Source: Elymus sibiricus (lineage: Eukaryota > Streptophyta > Magnoliopsida > Poales > Poaceae). Taken from it: a stretch of 64,000 nt of DNA. Location: NCBI GenBank assembly GCA_039707655.1, contig CM077673.1:2800001-2864000 (forward strand). The letters run 5' to 3'. Positions 9,465 through 21,844 of the stretch are shown here, one piece after another; position 1 is the stretch's first letter, and each line of letters starts with the position of its first letter. A program made the translations under genes and the position numbers. The notes under the pieces were generated by a model. That model ran no database searches. It was not told the origin of the DNA and saw only the letters and a list, made by a program, of their open reading frames with translations.

Positions 9465-10883
9465 GTTTTTCGGTAGTTGTGGTCGTCCGAACATTCGGGG
9501 AAGCCCGGGGTGCGGTTACGGGGACCTCGCCAAAACTAGCAGATTTTGTGTGTCCCGGCTAGTTTCCTATGCTATTACTCACTAATTTTGGGTCCCGGGG
9601 CGATCCAAACGTTCGGGGAACCCCGGGGTCCGCATACGGGGACCTGGCCAAAACTCGCAGATTTGGTCCATTCTTACCAGTTTTCTATGCTATTATTCAC
9701 TGGTTTTTGGTAGTTGTGGTCGTCCGAACGTTCGGGGAAGCTCGGGATGCGGTTACGGGGACCTCGCGAAAACTAGCAGATTTTGTCTGTTCCAGCCAGT
9801 TTTCTATGCTATTACTCATTGATTTTGGGTCCCGGGGTGATCCAAACATTCGGGGAACCCCGGGGTCCGCTTACGGGGACTTCGCCAAAACTCGTAGATT
9901 TGGTCCGTTCTTACCAGTTTTCTGTGCTATTATTCACTGTTTTTTGGTTGTCGTGGTCGTCCAAACGTTCGGGGAAGCCCGTGGACCGGTTACGGGGACC
10001 TCGCCAAAACTCGCAGGTTTGGTCCATTCTTACCAGATTTCTGTGCTATTATTCACTGTTTTTGGTTGTCGTGGTCGTCCGAACGTTCGGGGAAGCCCGT
10101 GGACCGGTTACGGGGACCTCACCAAAACTCGCAGATTTGGTCCGTTCTTACCTGTTTTCTATGCTATTACTCACTGATTTTGGGTCCCGGGGCGATCCAA
10201 ATGTTCGGGGAACCCCGGAGTCCGCTTACCGGGACCTCGCCAAAACTCGCAGATTTTGTCCATTCTTACCAGATTTCTATGCTATTATTCACTGTTTTTT
10301 TGTTGTCGTGGTCATCCGAACATTCGGGGAAGCCCGTGGACCGGTTACGGGGACCTCGCCAAACTAGCAGATTTTGCCTGTTCCGGCCAGTTTTCTATGC
10401 TACTACTCACTAATTTTGGGTCTCGGGGCTACCCAAACGTTCGGGAAACCCTGAGGTCCGCTTACGAGCACCTCGCCAAAACTCGCAGATTTGGTCCATT
10501 CTGACCAGTTTTCTATGCTATTATTCACTGTTTTTGGTTGTCGTGGTCGTCCCAACATTTGGGGATGCCCGGGGTCCGGTTACGTGGACCTCGCCAAAAC
10601 TCGTAGATTTGGTCCATTCTTACCAGTTTTCTAAGCTATTATTCACTTTTTTTGGTTGTCGTGGTCGTCCGAACGTTCGGGGAAGCCCGGGGTCCGGTTA
10701 CGGGGACCTCGCAAAAACTCGAAGATTTGGTCCATTCTTACCAGTTTTCTATGCTATTACTCACTCATTTTGGGTCCCGGGGCGATCCAAATGTTGGGGG
10801 AACCCCGGGGTCCGCTTATGGGGAGCTCGCCAAAACTCGCAGATTTTGTCCATTCTGACCAGATTTCTATGCTATCATTCACT
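9465..10883 (+). repeat. HOR unit, 12-mer of 1419 bp
   Basis: Class order A B A B A A B A B A A B. It has two adjacent A monomers with gcccgtggaccgg where the 11-mers have one. One B copy near 10421 is diverged (tctcggggctacccaaacg). Confidence 0.85.
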
Positions 10884-12162
10884 GTTTTTCGATAGTCGTG
10901 GTCGTCCGAACATTCGGGGAAGCCCGGGGTGCGGTTACGGGGACCTCGCCAAAACTAGCAGATTTTGTGTGTCCCGGCTAGTTTCCTATGCTAATACTCA
11001 CTAATTTTGGGTCCCGGGGCGATCCAAACGTTCGGGGACCTGGCCAAAACTCGCAGATTTGGTCCATTCTTACCAGTTTTCTATGCTATTATTCACTGGT
11101 TTTTGGTAGCTGTGGTCGTCCGAACGTTCGGGGAAGCTCGGGATGCGGTTACGGGGACCTCGCCAAAACTAACAAATTTTGTCTGTTCCAGCCAGTTTTC
11201 TATGCTATTACTCACTGATTTTGGTTCCCGGGGTGATCCAAACGTTCGGGGAACCCCGGAGTCCGCTTACGGGGACTTCACCAAAACTCACAGATTTTTC
11301 CATTCTTACCAGTTTTCTGTGCTATTATTCACTGTTTTTTGGTTGTCGTGGTCGTCCAAACGTTCGGGGAAGCCCGTGGACCGGTTACGGGGACCTCGCC
11401 AAAACTCACAGATTTGGTCCATTCTTACCTGTTTTCTATGCTATTACTCAGTGATTTTGGTTCCCGGGGCGATCCAAATGTCCGGGGAACCCCGGAGTCC
11501 GCTTACTGGGACCTCGCCAAAACTCGCAGATTTTGTCCATTCTTACCAGATTTCTATGCTATTATTCACTGTTTTTTTGTTGTCGTGGTCGTCCGAACAT
11601 TCGGGGAAGCCCGTGGACCGGTTACAGGGACCTCAGCAAAACTAGCAGATTTTGCCTGTTCCGGCCAGTTTTCTATGCTACTACTCACTAATTTTGGGTA
11701 TGGGGGCGATCCAAACGTTCGGGGAACCCCGGGGTCCGCTTACGGGCACCTCGCCAAATCTCGCAGATTTGGTCCATTCTGACCAGTTTTCTATGCTATT
11801 ATTCACTGTTTTTGGTTGTCGTGGTCGTCCCAACATTTGGGGATGTCCGGGGTCCGGTTACGGGGACCTCGCCAAAACTCGCAGATTTGGTCCATTCTTA
11901 CCAGTTTTCTATGCTATTATTCACTGTTTTTTGGTTGTCGTGGTCGTCCGAACGCTCGGGGAAGCCCGGGGTCCGGTTACGGGGACCTCACAAAAACTCA
12001 CAGATTTGTTCCATTCTTACCAGTTTTCTATGCTATTACTCACTCATTTTGGGTCCCGGGGCGATCCAAATGTTCGGGGAACCCCGGGGTCCGCTTATGG
12101 GGAGCTCGCCAAAACTCGCAGATTTTGTCCATTCTGACCAGATTTCTATGCTATCATTCACT
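10884..12162 (+). repeat. HOR unit, 11-mer of 1279 bp with a 23-bp deletion
   Basis: Class order A B A B A B A B A A B, the same alternation as the first unit of the window, with the second monomer shortened to 95 bp. Unit length equals a normal 1302 bp less 23. Confidence 0.87.
11003..11097 (+). repeat. B monomer with 23-bp slippage-type deletion
   Basis: The monomer is 95 bp instead of 118. It reads gttcggggacctggcc where neighbours have two CGGGGA copies separated by 17 bases. Loss of one CGGGGA and the intervening bases explains exactly 23 missing bases. Confidence 0.88.
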
Positions 12163-13226
12163 ATTTTTCGGTAGTCGTGGTCGTGCGAACGTTCGGGGAA
12201 GCCCGGGGTGCGGTTACGGGGACCTCGCCAAAACTAGCAGATTTTGTGTGTCCCGGCTAGTTTTCTATGCTACTACTCACTAATTTTGGGTCCCGGGGCG
12301 ATCCAAACGGCCGGGGAACCCCGGGGTCCGCATACGGGGACCGGGCCAAAACTCGCAGATTTGGTCCATTCTTACCAGTTTTCTATGCTATTATTCACTG
12401 GTTTTTGGTAGTTGTGGTCGTCCGAACGTTTGGGGAAGCTCGGGATGCGGTTACGGGGACCTCGCCAAAACTAACAGATTTTGTCTGTTCCGGCTAGTTT
12501 TCTATGCTATTACTAATTGATTTTGGGTCCCGGGGTGATCCAAACGTTCGGGGAACCCCGGGGTCCGCTTACGGGGACTTCGCCAAAACTCGCAGATTGT
12601 TCCATTCTTACCAGTTTTCTGTGCTATTATTCACTGTTTTTTGGTTGTCGTGGTCGTCCGAACGTTCGGGGAACCCCGTGGACCGGTTACGGGGACCTCG
12701 CCAAAACTCACAGATTTGGTCCATTCTTACCTGTTTTCTATGCTATTACTCAGTGATTTTGGTTCCCGAGGCGATCCAAATGTTCGGGGAACCCCGGAGT
12801 CCGCTTACTGGGACCTCGCCAAAACTCGCAGATTTTGTCCATTCTGACCAGATTTCTATGCTATTATTCACTGTTTTTTTGTTGTCGTGGTCGTCCGAAC
12901 ATTCGGGGAAGCCCGTGGACCGGTTACGGGGACCTCGCCAAACTAGCAGATTTTGCCTGTTCCGGCCAGTTCTCTATGCTACTACTCACTAATTTTGGGT
13001 CTCGGGGCGATCCAAAAGTTCGGGAAACCCCGGGGTCTGCTTACGAGCACCTCGCCAAAACTCGCAGATTTGGTCCATTCTGACCAGTTTTCTATGCTAT
13101 TATTCACTGTTTTTGGTTGTCGTGGTCGTCCCAACATTTGGGGATGCCCGGGGTCCGGTTACGTGGACCTCGCCAAAACTCGCAGATTTGGTCCATTCTT
13201 ACCAGTTTTCTAAGCTATTATTCACT
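12163..13226 (+). repeat. Nine-monomer block opening a 29-monomer unit
   Basis: Starts with m1 (here atttttcggtag) and runs A B A B A B A B A. It precedes the duplicated 1066-bp 9-mer. The next m1 start is only at 15596, so 12163-15595 (3433 bp, 29 monomers) forms one long unit. Confidence 0.82.
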
Positions 13227-14292
13227 GTTTTTTGGTTGTCGTGGTCGTCCGAACGTTCGGGGAAGCCCGGGGTCCGGTTACGGGGACCTCGCAAAAACTC
13301 GAAGATTTGGTCCATTCTTACCAGTTTTCTATGCTATTACTCACTCATTTTGGGTCCCGGGGCGATCCAAATGTTGGGGGAACCCCGGGGTCCGCTTATG
13401 GGGAGCTCGCCAAAACTCGCAGATTTTGTCCATTCTGACCAGATTTCTATGCTATTATTCACTGTTTTTTGGTTGTCGTGGTCGTCCAAACGTTCGGGGA
13501 AGCCCGTGGACCGGTTACGGGGGACCTCGCCAAAACTCGCAGATTTGGTCCATTCTTACCAGTTTTCTGTGCTATTATTCACTGTTTTTGGTTGTCGTGG
13601 TCGTCCGAACGTTCGGGGAAGCCCGTGGACCGGTTATGGGGACCTCGCCAAAACTCGCAGATTTGGTCCATTCTTACCTATTTTCTATGCTATTACTCAC
13701 TCATTTTGGGTCCCGGGGCGATCCAAATGTTCGGGGAACGCCGGAGTCCGCTTACTGGGACCTCGCCAAAACTCGCAGATTTTGTCCATTCTGACCAGAT
13801 TTCTATGCTATTATTCACTGTTATTTTGTTGTCGTGGTCGTCCGAACATTCGGGGAAGCCCGTGGACCGGTTATGGGGACCTCGCCATAACTCGAAGATT
13901 TGGTCCATTCTTACCTGTTTTCTATGCTATTACTCACTCATTTTGGGTCCCGGGGCGATCCAAATGTTCGGGGAACCCCGGAGTCCGCTTACTGGGACCT
14001 CGCCAAAACTCGCAGATTTTGTCCATTCTGACCAGATTTCTATGCTATTATTCAATGTTATTTTGTTGTCGTGGTCGTCCGAACATTCGGGGAAGCCCGT
14101 GGACCGGTTACGGGGACCTCGCCAAACTAGCAAATTTTGCCTGTTCCGGCCAGTTTTCTATGCTACTACTCACTAATTTTGGGTCTCGGGGCGATCCAAA
14201 AGTTCGGGAAACCCCGGGGTCTGCTTACGAGCACCTCGCCAAAACTCGCAGATTTGGTCCATTCTTACCAGTTTTCTATGCTATTATTCACT
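13227..14292 (+). repeat. 1066-bp 9-mer, copy 1
   Basis: Class order A B A A B A B A B, starting from gttttttggttgtcgtgg with the caaaaactcgaag tail. It contains shared odd variants such as ttacgggggacc (extra G, near 13515), gaacgccggag (near 13737) and attcaatgttatttt (near 14052). All of these recur 1066 bp downstream. Confidence 0.9.
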
Positions 14293-15358
14293 GTTTTTTG
14301 GCTGTCGTGGTCGTCCGAACGCTCGGGGAAGCCCGGGGTCCGGTTACGGGGACCTCGCAAAAACTCGAAGATTTGGTCCATTCTTACCAGTTTTCTATGC
14401 TATTACTCACTCAATTTGGGTCCCGGGGCGATCCAAATGTTGGGGGAACCCCGGGGTCCGCTTATGGGGAGCTCGCCAAAACTCGCAGATTTTGTCCATT
14501 CTGACCAGATTTCTATGCTATTATTCACTGTTTTTTGGTTGTCGTGGTCGTCCAAACGTTCGGGGAAGCCCGTGGACCGGTTACGGGGGACCTCGCCAAA
14601 ACTCGCAGATTTGGTCCATTCTTACCAGTTTTCTGTGCTATTATTCACTGTTTTTGGTTGTCGTGGTCGTCCGAACGTTCGGGGAAGCCCGTGGACCGGT
14701 TATGGGGACCTCGCCAAAACTCGCAGATTTGGTCCATTCTTACCTATTTTCTATGCTATTACTCACTCATTTTGGGTCCCGGGGCGATCCAAATGTTCGG
14801 GGAACGCCGGAGTCCGCTTACTGGGACCTCGCCAAAACTCGCATATTTTGTCCATTCTGACCAGATTTCTATGCTATTATTCACTGTTATTTTGTTGTCG
14901 TGGTCGTCCGAACATTCGGGGAAGCCCGTGGACCGGTTATGGGGACCTCGCCATAACTCGAAGATTTGGTCCATTCTTACCTGTTTTCTATGCTATTACT
15001 CACTCATTTTGGGTCCCGGGGCGATCCAAATGTTCGGGGAACCCCGGAGTCCGCTTACTGGGACCTCGCCAAAACTCGCAGATTTTGTCCATTCTGACCA
15101 GATTTCTATGCTATTATTCAATGTTATTTTGTTGTCGTGGTCGTCCGAACATTCGGGGAAGCCCGTGGACCGGTTACGGGGACCTCGCCAAACTAGCAGA
15201 TTTTGCCTGTTCCGGCCAGTTTTCTATGCTACTACTCACTAATTTTGGGTCTCGGGGCGATCCAAAAGTTCGGGAAACCCCGGGGTCTGCTTACGAGCAC
15301 CTCGCCAAAACTCGCAGATTTGGTCCATTCTTACCAGTTTTCTATGCTATTATTCACT
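14293..15358 (+). repeat. 1066-bp 9-mer, copy 2
   Basis: Repeats copy 1 with few changes, for example gcatattttg near 14842 where copy 1 has gcagattttg. The next A monomer at 15359 restarts the pattern. After that B monomer the array returns to m1 at 15596. Confidence 0.9.
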
Positions 15359-15595
15359 GTTTTTTGGTTGTCGTGGTCGTCCGAACGCTCGGGGAAGCCC
15401 GGGGTCCGGTTACGGGGACCTCGCAAAAACTCGCAGATTTGGTCCATTCTTACCAGTTTTCTATGCTATTACTCACTCAATTTGTGTCCCGGGGCGATCC
15501 AAATGTTCGGGGAACCCCGGGTTCCGCTTATGGGGAGCTCGCCAAAACTCGCAGATTTTGTCCATTCTGACCAGGTTTCTATGCTATCATTCACT
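15359..15595 (+). repeat. Two-monomer remainder (A, B) before the next m1
   Basis: An A monomer and a B monomer, 237 bp in all, equivalent to the first two monomers of the 1066-bp 9-mer. They end with ccaggtttctatgctatc. Confidence 0.8.
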
Positions 15596-17108
15596 GTTTT
15601 TCGGTAGTCGTGGTCGTCCGAACGTTCGGGGAAGCCCGGGGTGCGGTTACGGGGACCTCGCCAAAACTAGCAGATTTTGTGTGTCCCGGCTAGTTTTCTA
15701 TGCTACTACTCACTAATTTTGGGTCCCGGGGCGATCCAAACGTCCGGGGAACCCCGGGGTCCGCATACGGGGACCGGGCCAAAACTCGCAGATTTGGTCC
15801 ATTCTTACAAGTTTTCTGTGCTATTATTCACTGGTTTTTGGTAGTTGTGGTCGTCCGAACGTTCGGGGAAGCTCGGGATGCGGTTACGGGGACCTCGCCA
15901 AAACTAACAGATTTTGTCTGTTCCGGCCAGTTTTCTATGCTATTACTAACTGATTTTGGGTCCCGGGGTTCGCTTACGGGGACTTCGCCAAAACTCGCAG
16001 ATTTGGTCCATTCTTACCAGTTTTCTGTGCTATTATTCACTGTTTTTTGGTTGTCGTGGTCGTCCGAACGTTCGGGGAACCCCGGGGTCCTGTTACGGGG
16101 ACCTCGCAAACACTCGAAGATTTGGTCCATTCTTACCAGTTTTCTGTGCTATTATTCACTGTTTTTTGGTTGTCGTGGTCGTCCAAACATTCGGGGAAGC
16201 CCGTGGACCGGTTACGGGGGACCTCGCCAAAACTCGCAGATTTGGTCCATTCTTACCAGTTTTCTGTGCTATTATTCACTGTTTTTGGTTGTCGTGGTCG
16301 TCCGAACGTTTGGGGAAGCCCGAGGACCGGTTATGGGGACCTCGCCAAAACTCGCAGATTTGGTCCATTCTTACCTATTTTCTATGCTATTACTCACTCA
16401 TTTTGGGTCCCGGGGCGATCCAAATGTTCGGGGAACCCCGGAGTCCGCTTACTGGGACCTCGCCAAAACTCGCAGATTTTGTCCATTCTGACCAGATTTC
16501 TATGCTATTATTCACTGTTATTTTGTTGTCGTGGTCGTCCGAACATTCGGGGAAGCCCGTGGACCGGTTACGGGGACCTCGCCAAACTAGCAGATTTTGC
16601 CTGTTCCGGCCAGTTTTCTATGCTACTACTCACTAATTTTGGGTCTCGGGGCGATCCAAAAGTTCGGGAAACCCCGGGGTCTGCTTACGAGCACCTCGCC
16701 AAAACTCGCAGATTTGGTCCATTCTGACCAGTTTTCTATGCTATTATTCACTGTTTTTGGTTGTCGTGGTCGTCCCAACATTTGGGGATGCCCGGGGTCC
16801 GGTTACGTGGACCTCGCCAAAACTCGCAGATTTGGTCCATTCTTACCAGTTTTCTAAGCTATTATTCACTGTGTTTTGGTAGTCGTGGTCGTCCGAACGT
16901 TCGGGGAAGCCCGGGGTCAGGTTACGGGGACCTCGCAAAAACTCGAAGAGTTGGTCCATTCTTACCAGTTTTCTATGCTATTACTCACTCATTTTGGGTC
17001 CCGGGGCGATCCAAATGTTCGGGGAAACCCCGGGGTCCGCTTATGGGGAGCTTGCAAAAACTCGCAGATTTTGTCCATTCTGACCAGATTTCTATGCTAT
17101 CATTCACT
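15596..17108 (+). repeat. HOR unit, 13-mer of 1513 bp with a 28-bp deletion
   Basis: Class order A B A B A A A B A B A A B. The fourth monomer is only 90 bp. Several monomers resemble those of the later P and Q units (aaacactcgaag, ttacgggggacc), so it looks transitional between the left zone and the mosaic zone. Confidence 0.85.
15952..16041 (+). repeat. B monomer with 28-bp slippage-type deletion
   Basis: The monomer is 90 bp instead of 118. It reads gtcccggggttcgcttac. Neighbours have two CCCGGGGT copies 20 bases apart here. Loss of one copy plus the interval gives the 28 missing bases. One C to T change also follows the junction. Confidence 0.86.
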
Positions 17109-18646
17109 GTTTTTCGGTAGTCGTGGTTGTCCGAACATTCGGGGAAGCCCGGGGTGCGGTTACGGGGACCTCGCCAAAACAAGCAGATTTTGTGTATCCC
17201 GGCTAGTTTCCTATGCTATTACTCACTAATTTTGGGTCTCGGGGCGATCCAAACGTTCGCGGAACCCCGGGGTCCGCATACGGGGACCTGGCCAAAACTC
17301 GCAGATTTGGTCCATTCTTACCAGTTTTCTATGCTATTATTCACTAGTTTTTGGTAGTTGTGGTCGTCCGAACGTTCGGGGAAGCTCGGGATGCGGTTAC
17401 GGGGACCTCGCCAAAACTAACAAATTTTGTCTGATCCAGCCAGTTTTCTATGCTATTACTCACTGATTTTGGGTCTCGGGGTGATCCAAACGTTCGGGGA
17501 ACCCCGGGGTCCGCTTACGGGGACTTCGCCAAAACTCGCAGATTGTTCCATTCTTACCAGTTTTCTATGCTATTACTAACTGATTTTGGGTCCCGGGGTG
17601 ATCCAAACGTTCGGGAAACCCCGGGGTCCGCTTACGGGGACTTCGCCAAAACTCGCAGATTTGGTCCATTCTTACCAGTTTTCTGTGCTATTATTCACTG
17701 TTTTTTGGTTGTCGTGGTCGTCCGAACGTTCGGGGAAGCCCGGGGTCCGGTTACGGGGACCTCGCAAACACTCGAAGATTTGGTCCATTCTTACCAGTTT
17801 TCTTTGCTATTATTCACTGTTTTTGGTTGTCGTGGTCGTCCGAACGTTCGGGGAAGCCTGTGGACCGGTTATGGGGACCTCGCCAAAACTCGCAGATTTG
17901 GTCCATTCTTACCTGTTTTCTATGCTATTACTCACTCATTTTGGGTCCCGGGGCGATCCAAATGTTCGGGGAACCCCGGAGTCCGCTTACTGGGACCTCG
18001 CCAAAACTCGCAGATTTTGTCCATTCTGACCAGATTTCTATGCTATTATTCACTGTTATTTTGTTGTCGTGGTCGTCCGAACATTCGGGGAAGCCCGTGG
18101 ACCGGTTACGGGTACCTCGCCAAACTAGCAGATTTTGCCTGTTCCGGCCAGTTTTCTATGCTACTACTCACTAATTTTGGGTCTCGGGGCGATCCAAAAG
18201 TTCGGGAAACCCCGGGGTCTGCTTACGAGCACCTCGCCAAAACTCGCAGATTTGGTCCATTCTGACCAGTTTTCTATGCTATTATTCACTGTTTTTGGTT
18301 GTCGTGGTCGTCCCAACATTTGGGGATGCCCGGGGTCCGGTTACGTGGACCTCGCCAAAACTCGCAGATTTGGTCCATTCTTACCAGTTTTCTAAGCTAT
18401 TATTCACTGTGTTTTGGTAGTCGTGGTCGTCCGAATGTTCGGGGAAGCCCGGGGTCAGGTTACGGGGACCTCGCAAAAACTCGAAGATTTGGTCCATTCT
18501 TACCAGTTTTCTATGCTATTACTCACTCATTTTGGGTCCCGGGGCGATCCAAATGTTCGGGGAAACCCCGGGGTCCGCTTATGGGGAGCTTGCCAAAACT
18601 CGCAGATTTTGTCCATTCTGACCAGATTTCTATGCTATCATTCACT
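17109..18646 (+). repeat. P-type 13-mer HOR unit (1538 bp), copy 1
   Basis: Class order A B A B B A A B A B A A B. It contains the rare B-B pair (gattgttcc monomer followed by an aactgattttgggtccc monomer). m1 now has the later form with tggttgtccg, aacaagcag and tgtgtatccc. Private changes include cgttcgcggaacc near 17255 and gaatgttcgg near 18434. Confidence 0.9.
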
Positions 18647-19712
18647 GTTTTTCGGTAGTCGTGGTTGTCCGAACATTCGGGGAAGCCCGGGGTGCGGTTA
18701 CGGGGACCTCGCCAAAACAAGCAGATTTTGTGTATCCCGGCTAGTTTCCTATGCTATTACTCACTAATTTTGGGTCTCGGGGCGATCCAAACGTTCGGGG
18801 AACCCCGGGGTCCGCATACGGGGACCTGGCCAAAACTCGCAGATTTGGTCCATTCTTACCAGTTTTCTATGCTATTATTCACTAGTTTTTGGTAGTTGTG
18901 GTCGTCCGAACGTTCGGGGAAGCTCGGGATGCGGTTACGGGGACCTCGCCAAAACTAACAAATTTTGTCTGATCCAGCCAGTTTTCTATGCTATTACTCA
19001 CTGATTTTGGGTCTCGGGGTGATCCAAATGTTCGGGGAACCCCGGAGTCCGCTTACTGGGACCTCGCCAAAACTCGCAGATTTTGTCCATTCTGACCAGA
19101 TTTCTATGCTATTATTCACTGTTATTTTGTTGTCGTGGTCGTCCGAACATTCGGGGAAGCCCGTGGACCGGTTACGGGGACCTCGCCAAACTAGCAGATT
19201 TTGCCTGTTCCGGCCAGTTTTCTATGCTACTACTCACTAATTTTGGGTCTCGGGGCGATCCAAAAGTTCGGGAAACCCCGGGGTCTGCTTACGAGCACCT
19301 CGCCAAAACTCGCAGATTTGGTCCATTCTGACCAGTTTTCTATGCTATTATTCACTGTTTTTGGTTGTCGTGGTCGTCCCAACATTTGGGGATGCCCGGG
19401 GTCCGGTTACGTGGACCTCGCCAAAACTCGCAGATTTGGTCCATTCTTACCAGTTTTCTAAGCTATTATTCACTGTGTTTTGGTAGTCGTGGTCATCCGA
19501 ACGTTCGGGGAAGCCCGGGGTCAGGTTACGGGGACCTCGCAAAAATTCGAAGATTTGGTCCATTCTTACCAGTTTTCTATGCTATTACTCACTCATTTTG
19601 GGTCCCGGGGCGATCCAAATGTTCGGGGAAACCCCGGGGTCCGCTTATGGGGAGCTTGCCAAAACTCGCAGATTTTGTCCATTCTGACCAGATTTCTATG
19701 CTATCATTCACT
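18647..19712 (+). repeat. N-type 9-mer HOR unit (1066 bp), copy 1
   Basis: Class order A B A B A B A A B, equal to a 14-mer lacking about five monomers. The fourth monomer (19003-19120) is a hybrid. Carries private bases at 19495 (gtcatcc) and 19546 (aaaaattcg) that recur 2132 bp away. Confidence 0.92.
19003..19120 (+). repeat. Hybrid m4/m9 B monomer at the N-unit deletion junction
   Basis: The head gattttgggtctcggggt is that of m4. From aaatgttcgg onward, with ccggagtccgcttactggg, it is m9. The diagnostic T at 19020 and T at 19029 bracket the crossover to the 8 bases gatccaaa. Equivalent monomers lie at 20069-20186, 21135-21252 and 22201-22318. Confidence 0.9.
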
Positions 19713-20778
19713 GTTTTTCGGTAGTCGTGGTTGTCCGAACATTCGGGGAAGCCCGGGGTGCGGTTACGGGGACCTCGCCAAAACAAGCAGATTTTGTGTA
19801 TCCCGGCTAGTTTCCTATGCTATTACTCACTAATTTTGGGTCTCGGGGCGATCCAAACGTTCGGGGAACCCCGGGGTCCGCATACGGGGACCTGGCCAAA
19901 ACTCGCAGATTTGGTCCATTCTTACCAGTTTTCTATGCTATTATTCACTAGTTTTTGGTAGTTGTGGTCGTCCGAACGTTCGGGGAAGCTCGGGATGCGG
20001 TTACGGGGACCTCGCCAAAACTAACAAATTTTGTCTGATCCAGCCAGTTTTCTATGCTATTACTCACTGATTTTGGGTCTCGGGGTGATCCAAATGTTCG
20101 GGGAACCCCGGAGTCCGCTTACTGGGACCTCGCCAAAACTCGCAGATTTTGTCCATTCTGACCAGATTTCTATGCTATTATTCACTGTTATTTTGTTGTC
20201 GTGGTCGTCCGAACATTCGGGGAAGCCCGTGGACCGGTTACGGGGACCTCGCCAAACTAGCAGATTTTGCCTGTTCCGGCCAGTTTTCTATGCTACTACT
20301 CACTAATTTTGGGTCTCGGGGCGATCCAAAAGTTCGGGAAACCCCGGGGTCTGCTTACGAGCACCTCGCCAAAACTCGCAGATTTGGTCCATTCTGACCA
20401 GTTTTCTATGCTATTATTCACTGTTTTTGGTTGTCGTGGTCGTCCCAACATTTGGGGATGCCCGGGGTCCGGTTACGTGGACCTCGCCAAAACTCGCAGA
20501 TTTGGTCCATTCTTACCAGTTTTCTAAGCTATTATTCACTGTGTTTTGGTAGTCGTGGTCGTCCGAACGTTCGGGGAAGCCCGGGGTCAGGTTACGGGGA
20601 CCTCGCAAAAACTCGAAGATTTGGTCCATTCTTACCAGTTTTCTATGCTATTACTCACTCATTTTGGGTCCCGGGGCGATCCAAATGTTCGGGGAAACCC
20701 CGGGGTCCGCTTATGGGGAGCTTGCCAAAACTCGCAGATTTTGTCCATTCTGACCAGATTTCTATGCTATCATTCACT
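19713..20778 (+). repeat. N-type 9-mer HOR unit (1066 bp), copy 2
   Basis: Same nine monomers and same m4/m9 hybrid (20069-20186). Lacks the gtcatcc and aaaaattcg variants of copies 1 and 3. Confidence 0.92.
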
Positions 20779-21844
20779 GTTTTTCGGTAGTCGTGGTTGT
20801 CCGAACATTCGGGGAAGCCCGGGGTGCGGTTACGGGGACCTCGCCAAAACAAGCAGATTTTGTGTATCCCGGCTAGTTTCCTATGCTATTACTCACTAAT
20901 TTTGGGTCTCGGGGCGATCCAAACGTTCGGGGAACCCCGGGGTCCGCATACGGGGACCTGGCCAAAACTCGCAGATTTGGTCCATTCTTACCAGTTTTCT
21001 ATGCTATTATTCACTAGTTTTTGGTAGTTGTGGTCGTCCGAACGTTCGGGGAAGCTCGGGATGCGGTTACGGGGACCTCGCCAAAACTAACAAATTTTGT
21101 CTGATCCAGCCAGTTTTCTATGCTATTACTCACTGATTTTGGGTCTCGGGGTGATCCAAATGTTCGGGGAACCCCGGAGTCCGCTTACTGGGACCTCGCC
21201 AAAACTCGCAGATTTTGTCCATTCTGACCAGATTTCTATGCTATTATTCACTGTTATTTTGTTGTCGTGGTCGTCCGAACATTCGGGGAAGCCCGTGGAC
21301 CGGTTACGGGGACCTCGCCAAACTAGCAGATTTTGCCTGTTCCGGCCAGTTTTCTATGCTACTACTCACTAATTTTGGGTCTCGGGGCGATCCAAAAGTT
21401 CGGGAAACCCCGGGGTCTGCTTACGAGCACCTCGCCAAAACTCACAGATTTGGTCCATTCTGACCAGTTTTCTATGCTATTATTCACTGTTTTTGGTTGT
21501 CGTGGTCGTCCCAACATTTGGGGATGCCCGGGGTCCGGTTACGTGGACCTCGCCAAAACTCGCAGATTTGGTCCATTCTTACCAGTTTTCTAAGCTATTA
21601 TTCACTGTGTTTTGGTAGTCGTGGTCATCCGAACGTTCGGGGAAGCCCGGGGTCAGGTTACGGGGACCTCGCAAAAATTCGAAGATTTGGTCCATTCTTA
21701 CCAGTTTTCTATGCTATTACTCACTCATTTTGGGTCCCGGGGCGATCCAAATGTTCGGGGAAACCCCGGGGTCCGCTTATGGGGAGCTTGCCAAAACTCG
21801 CAGATTTTGTCCATTCTGACCAGATTTCTATGCTATCATTCACT
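20779..21844 (+). repeat. N-type 9-mer HOR unit (1066 bp), copy 3
   Basis: Shares with copy 1 the variants at 21627 (gtcatcc) and 21678 (aaaaattcg), each exactly 2132 bp downstream. Copies 1-2 and 3-4 therefore form a duplicated 18-monomer block. Confidence 0.92.

Noticed and set aside
13113..15570. Open frames up to 477 codons with repeated VVVVV, SWSSERSGK and GRGRPNVRG motifs
   Set aside because: The same DNA is open in several frames at once, frames shift with each monomer, starts are mostly TTG or GTG, and every frame translates the satellite. No domain or signal is recognisable and no codon bias separates them from the repeat.
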